NCBI RefSeq assembly: GCF_009765165.1
Contig: NZ_VLNU01000001.1
Coordinates: 3,292,247 to 3,356,246 of the forward strand
Source: Lysobacter panacisoli
Lineage (GTDB): Bacteria; Pseudomonadota; Gammaproteobacteria; Xanthomonadales; Xanthomonadaceae
DNA length: 64,000 bases
Direction: 5' to 3'
Part shown: positions 1 through 9,338 of the stretch, piece by piece
How positions within the stretch are numbered: the stretch's first letter is position 1
How the letters are laid out: every line of letters begins with the position of its first letter
The notes under the pieces: generated by a model
Database searches by the model: none
Told to the model about the DNA's origin: nothing
Seen by the model: only the letters and a program-made list of their open reading frames with translations
Translations under genes and position numbers: made by a program

Positions 1-421
1 CCTCGAAGTAGCCGACCAGCCGGTGCGCCGTGCGTCGCGAGGCCAGGTAGAGCGTCAGGAAGAAGGTGAAGAACAGCGCCTGCGCGACCAGCACCATCAT
101 GCGTTCGAACCAGCTCGGCCGCGCGATCTCCATGAAGGTCATCAGGTGCATGCGCTCGTTGTCGGCTTCCTCCAGCAAGGCGCGGATCCAGCCCTCGTCG
201 TCGCGCATCCAGCGCAGGCAATGCAGATGCAGCAGCGCGCCGCCGACCATGCCCGGCACCGCCGCGACCGTCTCCAGCACGATCGCGCGATTGCCGTAGC
301 GCTTGGCGAACAGCGTGTCGGCGAAGAAGCGCAGGGCCCGCGTGGTGCCATAGGCCACCCGATCAGAAAGGTTGCGCACCGGGTGGTGGACGTCGACCGG
401 AATCGGGTCGCCAGCGTTCAT
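1..421 (-). CDS. aox: Alternative oxidase, 3' part cut by window edge
   Basis: This is the N-terminal 140 residues of a cyanide-resistant alternative oxidase, a di-iron quinol oxidase of the inner membrane that moves electrons from quinol to oxygen without pumping protons. Visible family features are a first iron-ligand glutamate in IVLETVAAVPG (about residue 50), the second motif EEADNERMHLM carrying the ExxH pair (E89, H92), and a hydrophobic membrane-associated stretch after residue 105. The start is the ATG at 421. The C-terminal third, with the last Glu and His ligands, lies outside the window. The divergent neighbour is an acyl-CoA dehydrogenase 350 bp away, and a 13-bp palindrome sits between them. 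The family call is firm; how it is regulated is not known from sequence. Confidence 0.93.
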   Translation of the reverse strand, partial: MNAGDPIPVDVHHPVRNLSDRVAYGTTRALRFFADTLFAKRYGNRAIVLETVAAVPGMVGGALLHLHCLRWMRDDEGWIRALLEEADNERMHLMTFMEIARPSWFERMMVLVAQALFFTFFLTLYLASRRTAHRLVGYFE

Positions 422-578
422 TCGTGTCTCCAGTCGGAAAGGCCGCCAACGGCGGATGCGCAATCTTTGGGGGCGCCGGCGCGTGCCGGAAGACGGTGCG
501 CAGGACATGCATTGTTGACCGCCGCGCACCGTACGGCGCCGACAAGGCCGCCCGGAGCCGCGCAGAGAGCGTATTCAG

Positions 579-591
579 TTCCCAATGGGAA
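579..591. promoter_or_regulatory. Palindrome TTCCCA-A-TGGGAA between divergent genes
   Basis: A perfect 6-bp inverted repeat with a single central base lies in the 354-bp gap between the alternative oxidase (start 421, minus) and the acyl-CoA dehydrogenase (start 776, plus). It is a candidate operator for one of them. Nothing else in this gap looks like a gene or RNA. Confidence 0.35.
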
Positions 592-775
592 ACACGTTGT
601 TGATCCGGGCACGACTTCTTGCCGCGAGCCCGTCTTCCTACCATCGGGGTCATGCAATGCGGTCCGCAGTCGAAATCCGGATGCCGACCGCCATTCCCAC
701 GACGGCGAGCCCGCTGACGCGGCCGCTGCGGGCACCCACGAGCCGATCCCGGTCGGCGGATAGAGGAATGCAGTC

Positions 776-1990
776 ATGAGTCCAGCCGACACGCCCGCCC
801 ACAAGGTTCCCGCCCAGCTTCCGGAAGTCGACGGCGACTTCTACCTCTTCGCCAGAACGCTGTCCGAGGAGGAGAACGAGATCCGCCTGAAGGTCCGCGC
901 CTTCATGGAGCAGGACGTCCAGCCGATCATTTCCGATTACTGGGAGCGCGACGAGTTCCCGTTCGAGATCCTGCCCGGGTTCAAGCAGCTGGGTATCAGC
1001 GGACTTTCCTACGAGGGATACGGCTGCACGCCGTGCAGCTCGGCCCTCCTGGGCTTCGTGATGATGGAAATGGCGCGGGTGGATTCGTCGATCTCCACCT
1101 TCTTCGGCGTGCACACCGGGCTGGCGATGGGCTCGATCTACCTGTGCGGATCCGAGGAGCAGAAGCAGAAGTGGCTGCCTCAGATGGCGAGGCTGGAGAA
1201 GGTCGGATCGTTCGGCTTGACCGAGCCGGAAGTCGGCTCCGGTACCGCCGGAGGCCTCACCACCACGGCCAAGCGCGATGGCGACAGCTGGATCCTCAAT
1301 GGCCAGAAGAAGTGGATCGGCAACGCCACGTGGGGTGATCTCACCATCATCTGGGCGCGCGACCTCGACGACGGCCAGGTCAAGGGGTTCATCGTCGAGA
1401 ACGCCACTCCGGGCTTCCACGTCGAGAAGATCCTGCACAAGATGGCGCTGCGGGTCGTGCAGAACGGCCTGATCACGCTCGAGAACTGCCGCGTCAGCGA
1501 GTCCGATCGCCTGCAGAACGCGAACTCGTTCAAGGACACGGCGCGTGTGCTGGCGACGACGCGCGCGGGCGTCGCATGGGAATCCGTCGGTTGTGCACGC
1601 GGCGCGTACGAGCACGCGCTCAGGTACGCACAACGCCGGGTGCAGTTCGGAAGGCCGATCGGCAGCTTCCAGCTGGTGCAGGACCTGCTGTTCCGCATGC
1701 TGTGCAACATCACGTCCACGCAGGCGCTGTGCCTGCGCCTGTCGCAGTTGCAGGACCAGGGCCTGATGCGCGACGAGCACGCCTCGCTCGCCAAGGGCGT
1801 GTGCACGGTGCGCATGCGCGAAACGGTGGGCTGGGCGCGTGAACTGCTCGGTGGCAACGGCATCCTGCTGGACCACCAGGTGGGACGTTTCGTCGCGGAT
1901 GCCGAAGCGCTCTACTCGTACGAAGGAACCCGCGAGATGAACGCGCTGATCGTGGGCAGGGCCATCACGGGATTCAGCGCGTTCGTCTGA
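776..1990 (+). CDS. Acyl-CoA dehydrogenase, glutaryl-CoA dehydrogenase-like
   Basis: This 404-residue protein is a flavin-dependent acyl-CoA dehydrogenase that oxidises an acyl-CoA at C2-C3 in the cytoplasm. The FAD/substrate signature LTEPEVGSG lies near residues 148-156, followed by the NGQKKWIGN beta-domain motif. The C-terminal catalytic motif YEGTREMNALIVGRAITGF places the base at E383, the position used by glutaryl-CoA dehydrogenases rather than by medium-chain enzymes. Length fits the family. The start ATG has a purine-rich AGAGGA about 7 bases upstream. No glutarate or lysine catabolic partners are adjacent, so the substrate is uncertain: glutaryl-CoA or a short branched acyl-CoA are both possible. 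Confidence 0.9.
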   Translation: MSPADTPAHKVPAQLPEVDGDFYLFARTLSEEENEIRLKVRAFMEQDVQPIISDYWERDEFPFEILPGFKQLGISGLSYEGYGCTPCSSALLGFVMMEMARVDSSISTFFGVHTGLAMGSIYLCGSEEQKQKWLPQMARLEKVGSFGLTEPEVGSGTAGGLTTTAKRDGDSWILNGQKKWIGNATWGDLTIIWARDLDDGQVKGFIVENATPGFHVEKILHKMALRVVQNGLITLENCRVSESDRLQNANSFKDTARVLATTRAGVAWESVGCARGAYEHALRYAQRRVQFGRPIGSFQLVQDLLFRMLCNITSTQALCLRLSQLQDQGLMRDEHASLAKGVCTVRMRETVGWARELLGGNGILLDHQVGRFVADAEALYSYEGTREMNALIVGRAITGFSAFV

Positions 1991-2039
1991 CCTACTTTGA
2001 GGGCATCGCCTCGAGGAGAGGCCGGACAGGGATGGAACG

Positions 2040-3596
2040 GTGCGACGCGTGTTGAGCTGGTTCGCCATTGCCTCGCTGGTAATCCTGGCGGTGCTCGTCG
2101 GCGGCGTGCTGGTCGCGAACCGTCTCGCGCCACCGGCCACGGGCGAGCCGAGCCATGCGTTGCCGTTGCAGTCGGCGCAGACGGAACTCGATCGCGAGCT
2201 GTCGCCGCTGCTCGCGGCCCATCCCGGCAGGACCGGCGTGATCTTCCTCGTCGATGGCGTGGACGCGTTCGCCGCGCGGGCGATCGCGGCGCGCAAGGCC
2301 GGTCGCACGCTCGACCTCCAATACTTCATCTGGCACAACGACCTCACCGGTCGCCTGTTGGCGAGCGAAGCCCACGATGCCGCCGAGCGCGGCGTGCGCG
2401 TGCGGATCCTGCTCGACGACATGAACGCCCGCGGCCTCGATCCACACCTGCTCGCGCTGGACGCGCATCCGAACATCGAACTGCGCCTGTACAACCCGTT
2501 CCGCAATCGCGAGAACATCGGGCGCGCGTTCGAGCTGGCCCGGCGCATGGTCAGCATGAATCATCGCATGCACAACAAGGCGTGGATCGCCGACGGTCGG
2601 GTCGCGGTCATCGGTGGACGCAACATCGGCGAGCAGTATTTCAGCGCCGACGCCGAAGTGAACTTCCGCGACCTCGACCTGCTCTTGCTCGGGCCGGCGG
2701 TGGAGCAGGCGAGTGCCATCTTCGACCGCTACTGGAACAGCACCGCCGCGGTGCCGATGGCGACGCTGGGGGCGCGGGAACCGAAAGCGCTGCGCGACCT
2801 TCTTGCGGCCGTGGTTCGCGATGCCCGCGGCGAGCGCGCCCGACAATACCTGGATCGCGTGGAAGAGTCGCAACTGGTTCGCGAGCACTACCGCAGCGCC
2901 CTGCATCCGCATTGGAGCGCGGGCATCGAAGTCGTCGCCGATCCGCCCGTGAAATCGACGGACGACGATCGCGCGCAATGGATGGTCGCGCGGCTGACCT
3001 CGATGATCTCCGCCACACAACGCGAAGCGCTGGTGATCTCGCCCTATTTCGTGCCGGGCGAAGACGGGACGGCGAGGCTCGCGGCGCTGACCGGTCGCGG
3101 TATCCAGGTTGGCGTCGTCACCAACTCCCTTGCAGCAAACGACGTCTACGCCGTGCACAGCGGATACGCGGGATACCGGGAACGCCTGCTGCGGCAAGGC
3201 GTGGAGTTGTACGAGCTGCGCACGAACGAGCACGTTCATGCCGCGACGACGTTCGTCGGAACGCGCGCGGCGCTGCACACCAAGGCGTTCGTGCTGGACC
3301 GCTCGCGCGGGTTCGTCGGTTCCTTCAACGTCGATCCGCGTTCGAAGAACCTCAATACCGAGATGGGCGTTCTGTTCGACGATCCGGTGATGGCAGGGCA
3401 CCTTCGCGAGGAGTATTTGCGGCTTGCAGGACCCGCGCTGAGCTACCGCGTGCAGATGGAGAAGGACGGTGCCTTGCGATGGATCGACGGTTCGCAATCT
3501 CCTCCGGTCGTCCTTGATTCCGAGCCGGACGCTGGCTTCGTGCGTCGCGTTCTCGCGCGCGCATCGGGCTGGCTGCCCATCGAGTCGCAACTGTAG
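2040..3596 (+). CDS. Phospholipase D family protein, cardiolipin synthase C-like
   Basis: This 518-residue membrane-anchored protein has an N-terminal transmembrane segment (about residues 6-27) followed by two PLD domains. The first HKD motif reads HNKAWIADG (H178) and is followed by GGRNIGEQYF. The second reads HTKAFVLDR (H413) and is followed by GSFNVDPRSKNLNTE, which is typical of ClsC-type cardiolipin synthases that make cardiolipin from phosphatidylglycerol and phosphatidylethanolamine. The start is GTG at 2040; an ATG eight bases earlier is out of frame. The lipase-fold gene follows after 48 bp on the same strand, so an operon is likely. Other PLD-superfamily phosphodiesterase activities cannot be excluded. 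Confidence 0.87.
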   Translation: MRRVLSWFAIASLVILAVLVGGVLVANRLAPPATGEPSHALPLQSAQTELDRELSPLLAAHPGRTGVIFLVDGVDAFAARAIAARKAGRTLDLQYFIWHNDLTGRLLASEAHDAAERGVRVRILLDDMNARGLDPHLLALDAHPNIELRLYNPFRNRENIGRAFELARRMVSMNHRMHNKAWIADGRVAVIGGRNIGEQYFSADAEVNFRDLDLLLLGPAVEQASAIFDRYWNSTAAVPMATLGAREPKALRDLLAAVVRDARGERARQYLDRVEESQLVREHYRSALHPHWSAGIEVVADPPVKSTDDDRAQWMVARLTSMISATQREALVISPYFVPGEDGTARLAALTGRGIQVGVVTNSLAANDVYAVHSGYAGYRERLLRQGVELYELRTNEHVHAATTFVGTRAALHTKAFVLDRSRGFVGSFNVDPRSKNLNTEMGVLFDDPVMAGHLREEYLRLAGPALSYRVQMEKDGALRWIDGSQSPPVVLDSEPDAGFVRRVLARASGWLPIESQL

Positions 3597-3644
3597 CGCC
3601 GCGCCAGTCGTCCCTCCCATCGACGCAACCATCCGCGACACTTC

Positions 3645-5252
3645 ATGACTTCATCACCGTCGAATACCGGATCATCGGGCGATCTCACCACGGCGTCCGC
3701 GCCGACGTCCATGTCCGCCGCCGAATCCCTGGAATCCGCGCGCTCGTGGGCCCTGCGAGCCGAGCAGGGCGACGGAAGTGCATCGAAGGCGTGGTTGAAC
3801 TGTGCGATCGATGCCTGGCGCGCGATGGACACGGCCGACGACGCGCTGGCCGATGCGGCCACGGCCATTGCGACGCATGCGATCGACGAAGTGCTCTCAC
3901 GAGCGATTCCTCGCATGGACGGTTGGGCGCCGGGACCGGTCGAGGTTGGGGAGGTGCGTCTTCAGGTCGAGTTCCGCGGCATTCCATCGCACCTGCGCGC
4001 GCCGTTTCGGATCCGACGCGCACGCGACGTGCCGATGGACGCGTTCGGTGGCCAGCGTTTCGGATGTGGTGGCTTCGGCGTGCCGCTGGCGGCGCTTTCC
4101 TCGGGCTGGCAGGAGGAGCCGATGAAGCGGCTCACGCCGCATTCGGGTGTGTTCCGCAATCTCACCGCCTGGATCGAGCCCGATCCCGAGCAAGTGCATG
4201 CGCCACCGCGTCTCGTATTGGCCGATCCGCAGGGTATCGACGGCGTCATGGTCGGTTCACGTCGGGTCGAACTCGCCCGCGATACGTCCGCAGCGTACGC
4301 GTGGGCGATGGATATCTCCAAGTTCGAGCGTTTGGGCCTGTGGGGATTGATCGGCGGCAAGCAGATCGGGCGCCGCGCCGGCGCGTACCTGCTCGAGGAC
4401 TTCGATCCAAACAAGCGCCCGCTGGTGATGATCCACGGCCTGGGCAGCAATCCACTGATCTGGTCGCACCTGTCCAATGCGGTGTGGGGTGCGGAGGATC
4501 TTCGTGCCCGGTTCCAGATTTGGCAGATCGTCTACCAGACGGATGCACCGTTGCTGGCGGCGCGGTTGCGCGTGCAGGAGTACCTCGACGAGGCGTGGCG
4601 CACGCTCGATCCGCACGGCGAGGGCAGGGCGCGCGCGAACGCGGTGCTGGTCGGACACAGCATGGGCGGTGTGGTCGCGCGGCTGCTGTGCGCGCAGAGT
4701 GGCGATGCGTTGTGGAACGCGGCTTTCGTGGTACCGCCCGAGTCGCTCGACGCCAGCGCGGAAGACGTTGCGATGGTCACGCGGATCTTCCGCTTCCATC
4801 CCTATCCGGGAGTCGCGCGCGCGATATTCCTAGCCGCGCCACATCGCGGAAGTCCCAGTGCCGGCACGGTGCTGGGGCGCCTCACGGGCGATATCGTCGG
4901 TCGTCGCGCGGCCGAGGTGCATGCGCTGCGCCGCATCGCCACCGCGAACCCGTCCGCCATCCGCCCGGAAGTGCGCGAACTGTTCCAGGAAGGCTGGATC
5001 AACAGCATCACCACCCTGCGTTCGGAGCAGCCCGTGCGCCGCGCGGCCGAAGCGTTGTTGCCGTCGCCCGGATTCCCTTATCACACCATTGCCGGAGTAC
5101 GGCCGGGCGATGGGGAAAGGACGGACGGCGTCGTGCCGCTCGACAGCGCGCTGATTCCCGGCGCTGCGTCGTCGCTCGTGGTCGAGTCTGGCCATCGAGT
5201 CCACGAGAACGCGCAGGCCATCGCGGAAGTGCTGCGGATCCTGCGCGAGTGA
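3645..5252 (+). CDS. Alpha/beta-hydrolase (lipase-like esterase)
   Basis: This 535-residue protein has a C-terminal alpha/beta-hydrolase domain with oxyanion segment MIHGLGSNPLIWSHL (near residue 260) and nucleophile elbow GHSMGG (S339). A likely acid and base lie in the C-terminal DGVVPLDSA and VESGHRVHEN segments. No signal peptide is visible, so it probably acts in the cytoplasm. The N-terminal 240 residues are not a domain I recognise. It resembles PGAP1/LipA-type triacylglycerol lipase folds and follows the phospholipase D gene by 48 bp, which suggests a joint role in membrane lipid turnover. The substrate is unknown. Confidence 0.78.
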   Translation: MTSSPSNTGSSGDLTTASAPTSMSAAESLESARSWALRAEQGDGSASKAWLNCAIDAWRAMDTADDALADAATAIATHAIDEVLSRAIPRMDGWAPGPVEVGEVRLQVEFRGIPSHLRAPFRIRRARDVPMDAFGGQRFGCGGFGVPLAALSSGWQEEPMKRLTPHSGVFRNLTAWIEPDPEQVHAPPRLVLADPQGIDGVMVGSRRVELARDTSAAYAWAMDISKFERLGLWGLIGGKQIGRRAGAYLLEDFDPNKRPLVMIHGLGSNPLIWSHLSNAVWGAEDLRARFQIWQIVYQTDAPLLAARLRVQEYLDEAWRTLDPHGEGRARANAVLVGHSMGGVVARLLCAQSGDALWNAAFVVPPESLDASAEDVAMVTRIFRFHPYPGVARAIFLAAPHRGSPSAGTVLGRLTGDIVGRRAAEVHALRRIATANPSAIRPEVRELFQEGWINSITTLRSEQPVRRAAEALLPSPGFPYHTIAGVRPGDGERTDGVVPLDSALIPGAASSLVVESGHRVHENAQAIAEVLRILRE

Positions 5253-5313
5253 ATGAGTGCGACACGGAATCCATCGCGCGATGATGGTCCGCGCAGCGCG
5301 TGCTCAGGTACCC

Positions 5314-5332
5314 GGGGTAACCTGGTGACCCC
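5314..5332. terminator. Hairpin GGGGTAACC-T-GGTGACCCC without T-tract
   Basis: An imperfect inverted repeat (one mismatch) lies 62 bp after the lipase-like gene. No T-run follows, so it may slow transcription but is not a convincing intrinsic terminator. The remainder of the gap 5253-5669 shows nothing else I can support. Confidence 0.3.
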
Positions 5333-5669
5333 GATTCACCGCGATGTGTGCCCTGGCGGTACCGCACCGCGGCGCGAGCCGCGCACAAGCGTCTCACGAG
5401 CGAGCAACCCGTCCATCGCGCGACCGATGTTCACCTAGACGTCCGAGCTGCGTTGGCCGCGAGCGGTTCGACGTGACGTGGCTATCAATGGATTCGAACA
5501 GACCGCTCGCGCGTTTGACGGCGCGACACATGCCACGGACGAGCTACGGCGAATAGACGCCCAACCATCGAATACCTCTGACTGGTGCCCGCGCAGCCGC
5601 ACGTCGGCTCGCCTGCGTGCGGACGCCGCGCATCGCGATCCCCCGCATGACGCATGAGGAGACATCGCC

Positions 5670-8600
5670 ATGACCCACGCGCTAGGACGCGTCGTCGCCG
5701 ACGGCCGCACGTTCACACACGCCGCACCGCTCAGTCTCAATCCCGGCCCCGGTCCGCTCGGCGGTCCGCGCTTCGTGTTCCTGCACTTCGATTCGGTGGT
5801 GCTCAATGGCGGCGCCCGGCTCGAAGTGGACCTCGGCTACGACACGGATGTGTTCACTGCCGCATCCGGCAGCGACTTCTGGTCGCGACCGATCAGCGGC
5901 GCGACCAGTCCGATCACGATGCGCATCGTCGGCGGTACGGGCAGCGCGAGGTTGCTGGAGTTCGGCAGCGGCGAGCCGACCCAGACCGCCAATCCACCGG
6001 GAACATCGATCGGCAGCCGGTCGAATCCAGATCCGTTCCTGATCACCAATCCGTACCAGGAGCCGATCTACGAAACCCGTCTGGAATGCCATCCTGGCTT
6101 CACATGGCGCAATGCACGCTGTTCGTTGCCGACCATTCCCGACGCCGTACGCGACCGCGTGCGCGCGGCGACGGGCATCATCGTCGAAGGGCACGATTTC
6201 ACGCCGGGTGGCGGCGGCCACGTCAGCAGTTGCAGCGGAACGCTGATCGCGGGCGACCTGTTCCTCACCGCGCGCCATTGCATCACCGATCCATCGGGAC
6301 GCGACGTGCGCAGCGCGTCGGTGACGTTCGACTACGAGACCGCATGCGATGGTAGTCGTCCCGCAGGACACAACCCGCGTTTCTTCAAGGTGGTGGAGGA
6401 GGTCGCATCGGGCACGTCCGCGACCGGCGGCACCAACACCAGCAACGACTGGGTGGTCGTGCGACTGGATGGCGCGCCAGGCGAACTGCCGGCGCCGCTG
6501 GAAATGCGCGATGCGGCGCTGATGGCGGGCGAAACCGTGTTCACCATGCACCATCCCAACGGTTCGGTGAAGAAGACCCAGGAGGGCGTGCACGGCGGCG
6601 GTACCAACATCATCGGCTTCGATTACTGCGGCGGCAGTTCGGGTTCGGCATTGTTCGACAGCAGCGGACGACTGGTGCGTGGACCGCTCAGCGTCGGGCC
6701 CCTCGGCAGCGCGTGCACGGTTGCTTACACCCAGCTCGCCGGCATCAAGTCGGCGCTGACCAGTCCGCCGCCACCGCCGGCGCCGCTGGACGTGATGATC
6801 GTGTTCGACCGTTCCGGCAGCATGGCCGGGCCCGCGCCGCCGATCGGACGCAGCAAGCTGGAGGAAGCGCAGGATGCATCCTCGCTGTTCGTCCAGCTCG
6901 TGCGGGAAGGGGTGGGCGATCGCCTCGGACTGGTGACTTTCAGTTCCGGCGCCGGCCTCGATCGTCCGCCCGGCGCCGCGGCCACGGTAAAACCGCTGCT
7001 GGTCGGACCGCCGCCGTTCACGAGTGGACAGATCGGTGCGATCAGCGCGGGCGGAGCGACGAGCATCGGTGCGGGCCTGGGCATGGCGCAGCTCGGCTTC
7101 GGCGCGAGTGTGGGCAATGGCCGCGCCATGTTGCTGCTCACCGACGGACTGCAGAACACCGCGCCGATGATCGAGGAGGTCGAATCGTTCCTCGGCACCA
7201 CCAAGCTCAACGTGATCGGTTTCGGCTCGGATGCCGACATCGACGGTCCGCTGTTGACGCGCGTGGCGCATCAGCACGGCGGGCATTTCACGCGTGCGCT
7301 CGACGGCCTGGGGCTGCGCAAGTTCTTCGGCCTGAGTTTCGGCAACATCTTCGAAAGCGGTGCGCTGGCCGATCCGGAATTCGTGCTGCGCAAGGACCAG
7401 GCCGAGGCGACCCATCTGTTCCGCGTCTGCGGTGAGGAACACATCACCGTGATCCTTGGCTGGGACGATCCCGACACACGTCTGCGCGCACGGATCTACA
7501 CGCCGAGCGGCAAGCTGGTGGCAGCGGACCGGCGCGTGCGCACCGTCTCCGGCCGCAGCTGGCTGTTCTGGAAGATCCCGCTTCCGTATGCGACCGAACG
7601 CGACGGCCAGTGGAAACTGATCGTCGATCGCGAACCGCAGATCCCGGTCATCCTGCGCAAGGTCCGCAAGTCCGCGAAGAGCGCCAAGGCCACGAAGAGC
7701 GTCAAGGCGAGCGTCGCCACGCACGCCGATACGACGCAGTTCCCGAGCGAGGTGCGCTACTTCTACCTCGTCACCGCGATCGGTGGACCGAAGCTCACCT
7801 ATCTGGGGGCGCCTCGCCACGTCTACACCGGCGACGTGCTGCATCCGCGCGTGGCACTGCAGTACGGCAATGGCACGGTGCCGCACGATGCCGACGTGGA
7901 GCTGATCACCGAAACGCCGACCGTCGCGCTTGGAAGGCTGGCGATGGACGCCGGCCTGCGTGCACCGACGACATCGGGCGACGCGGTCGATGCGTTCCAC
8001 GCCACGCTTCAGGCTGTCGCGCGTGGTCACGGCGGCAACTTGCCGGTCGGCACGACGCGAACCACGCTGTCGCTGTTCGATGATGGCGCGCACGAGGACG
8101 GCGCGATGGAGCCGGACGGCATCTACAACCATCCGTTGCATGACTTCACCCGCGCGGAAGGCACTTACACATTCCGTGCGGTCGCGACCTACGGCGAGAA
8201 CTGTCGAGCGACGCGGGAAGTGCACTGGTCGGTGCATGTCGAACCGGGCATCGATCCGACGCGCACGCAGGTCACGCTGGTCGACGTACACGACGTCGGC
8301 GGCGGACGGCGCGGCACGCTGGTGCTGGTTCCGCACGATCGCTACGGCAATCCACTGGGTCCGGGACGAGGCGGCGTCTTCACCGTCGACCCGATCCCTG
8401 GCGTGGAGGTCATCGGCCCGGTGAAGGATCGCGGCGACGGCAGCTACGGCGTGGACGTGAGCTGGGATCCGGACGACACCAGCACGCCGGGCGTGATCGT
8501 GCAGCAGCCCGATCGTCCGCCGGTACCGGTCAGGCCGGGCAAGGACGGCAAGCCCGATTGCCCGCCTGATTGCAGCGACGCCGCGGGCAAACTGCTCGAT

Positions 8601-8774
8601 TGCCTCGGCCTGCACGATCCGTCGGTCGAACGGGTGCGCGTCACGCGCGTCAACGTCGAGATCGACCTCAAGGACGATCCGTGCGACCCGTGCCGCGATC
8701 GCGACGACGACGGGCCGCACGATCCGAAGAAGCCGTCGAAGCCACGAAAGCCCGAGGGCGATTGCGGATGCTGA
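5670..8774 (+). CDS. Trypsin-like serine protease fused to a VWA domain
   Basis: This 1034-residue protein combines a chymotrypsin-fold protease (about 165-370) with a von Willebrand factor A domain (about 374-560) and a long C-terminal region. The protease triad is visible: TARHC (H about 203), SNDWVVV (D about 259) and CGGSSGSA (S about 324). The VWA begins after a PPPPP linker and keeps a DRSGS MIDAS motif. The C-terminal third has beta-rich segments (FTRAEGTYTFRAVATY) like extracellular adhesin domains and ends in a Cys/Asp/Lys-rich tail (PDCPPDCSDAAGKLLDCLG and EGDCGC). The start ATG follows GAGGAGAC. No classical signal peptide is seen, which is odd for such a protein. An export route is not evident. 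Confidence 0.85.
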   Translation: MTHALGRVVADGRTFTHAAPLSLNPGPGPLGGPRFVFLHFDSVVLNGGARLEVDLGYDTDVFTAASGSDFWSRPISGATSPITMRIVGGTGSARLLEFGSGEPTQTANPPGTSIGSRSNPDPFLITNPYQEPIYETRLECHPGFTWRNARCSLPTIPDAVRDRVRAATGIIVEGHDFTPGGGGHVSSCSGTLIAGDLFLTARHCITDPSGRDVRSASVTFDYETACDGSRPAGHNPRFFKVVEEVASGTSATGGTNTSNDWVVVRLDGAPGELPAPLEMRDAALMAGETVFTMHHPNGSVKKTQEGVHGGGTNIIGFDYCGGSSGSALFDSSGRLVRGPLSVGPLGSACTVAYTQLAGIKSALTSPPPPPAPLDVMIVFDRSGSMAGPAPPIGRSKLEEAQDASSLFVQLVREGVGDRLGLVTFSSGAGLDRPPGAAATVKPLLVGPPPFTSGQIGAISAGGATSIGAGLGMAQLGFGASVGNGRAMLLLTDGLQNTAPMIEEVESFLGTTKLNVIGFGSDADIDGPLLTRVAHQHGGHFTRALDGLGLRKFFGLSFGNIFESGALADPEFVLRKDQAEATHLFRVCGEEHITVILGWDDPDTRLRARIYTPSGKLVAADRRVRTVSGRSWLFWKIPLPYATERDGQWKLIVDREPQIPVILRKVRKSAKSAKATKSVKASVATHADTTQFPSEVRYFYLVTAIGGPKLTYLGAPRHVYTGDVLHPRVALQYGNGTVPHDADVELITETPTVALGRLAMDAGLRAPTTSGDAVDAFHATLQAVARGHGGNLPVGTTRTTLSLFDDGAHEDGAMEPDGIYNHPLHDFTRAEGTYTFRAVATYGENCRATREVHWSVHVEPGIDPTRTQVTLVDVHDVGGGRRGTLVLVPHDRYGNPLGPGRGGVFTVDPIPGVEVIGPVKDRGDGSYGVDVSWDPDDTSTPGVIVQQPDRPPVPVRPGKDGKPDCPPDCSDAAGKLLDCLGLHDPSVERVRVTRVNVEIDLKDDPCDPCRDRDDDGPHDPKKPSKPRKPEGDCGC

Positions 8775-8889
8775 GCGCTCGTCGGAGAGGGCGGGGTAGC
8801 CATCGCAACCCGCCACGGCACTATGCTTGGAGCGGAGCAGGGCGGTCTATCGACCGCCTGCTTCCCATCCCGCCTCCAAGGAGCAGACC

Positions 8890-9327
8890 GTGTCCATGAT
8901 GAGCCTCGTGCTGGCCGCTGCATCGGTAACGGCCGCCGTTCCTGCCGACACGATCGACCCGGCCACCCGCGCCGCGGTCGAAGCGACGTGCTTCGACTAT
9001 GTCGACGGACAACTGGAGGGCGACCCCGCGCGTGTCGCCCGCTCGCTGCATCCGGACCTCGCCAAGCGTCGCGTGCTCGGCGACACCCCCGACGAACGCC
9101 TGGGCCTGCGCCGCATGAGCAAGGAGGAACTGGTCGAGCTGACGAAGGAAGGCGCGTTGAAGACACCGAAGGCGCAGTGGGACCGCTCGTGCCGGGTGCT
9201 CGACGTCGCCGGAAATACCGCGTCAGTCCGCGCGGAAACGCCCTGGTTCGTCGATTTCTTCCACATGGGCAAGTTCGGCGATCGCTGGATCATCGTCAAC
9301 GCGCTGTGGTACTCGAAACCCAGGTAG
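8890..9327 (+). CDS. NTF2-fold (lumazine-binding-like) protein
   Basis: This is a small protein of about 145 residues whose core (ATCFDYVDGQLEGDPARVARSLHP ... GDRWIIVNALW, in segments) matches the SnoaL/NTF2 superfamily of the Lumazine_bd_2 type. I chose the GTG at 8890 because a strong AAGGAG (8878-8883) sits 6 bases upstream; ATGs at 8896 and 8899 are alternatives. The N-terminus SMMSLVLAAASVTAAVPA looks like a short signal peptide, so the protein may be periplasmic. Family members are mostly uncharacterised small ligand-binding proteins, and no function is assigned here. Confidence 0.72.
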   Translation: MSMMSLVLAAASVTAAVPADTIDPATRAAVEATCFDYVDGQLEGDPARVARSLHPDLAKRRVLGDTPDERLGLRRMSKEELVELTKEGALKTPKAQWDRSCRVLDVAGNTASVRAETPWFVDFFHMGKFGDRWIIVNALWYSKPR

Positions 9328-9338
9328 CGCGTCGGCCG

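Noticed and set aside
650..2557. A 635-codon minus-strand frame across the acyl-CoA dehydrogenase
   Set aside because: It is low-complexity shadow sequence opposite a clear, motif-bearing gene and crosses its whole length.
5682..8816. A 1044-codon open frame antisense to the protease-VWA gene
   Set aside because: It has no recognisable domain, is His/Arg/Ala-rich in the manner of complementary-frame translation at high GC, and the plus-strand gene has intact catalytic motifs.
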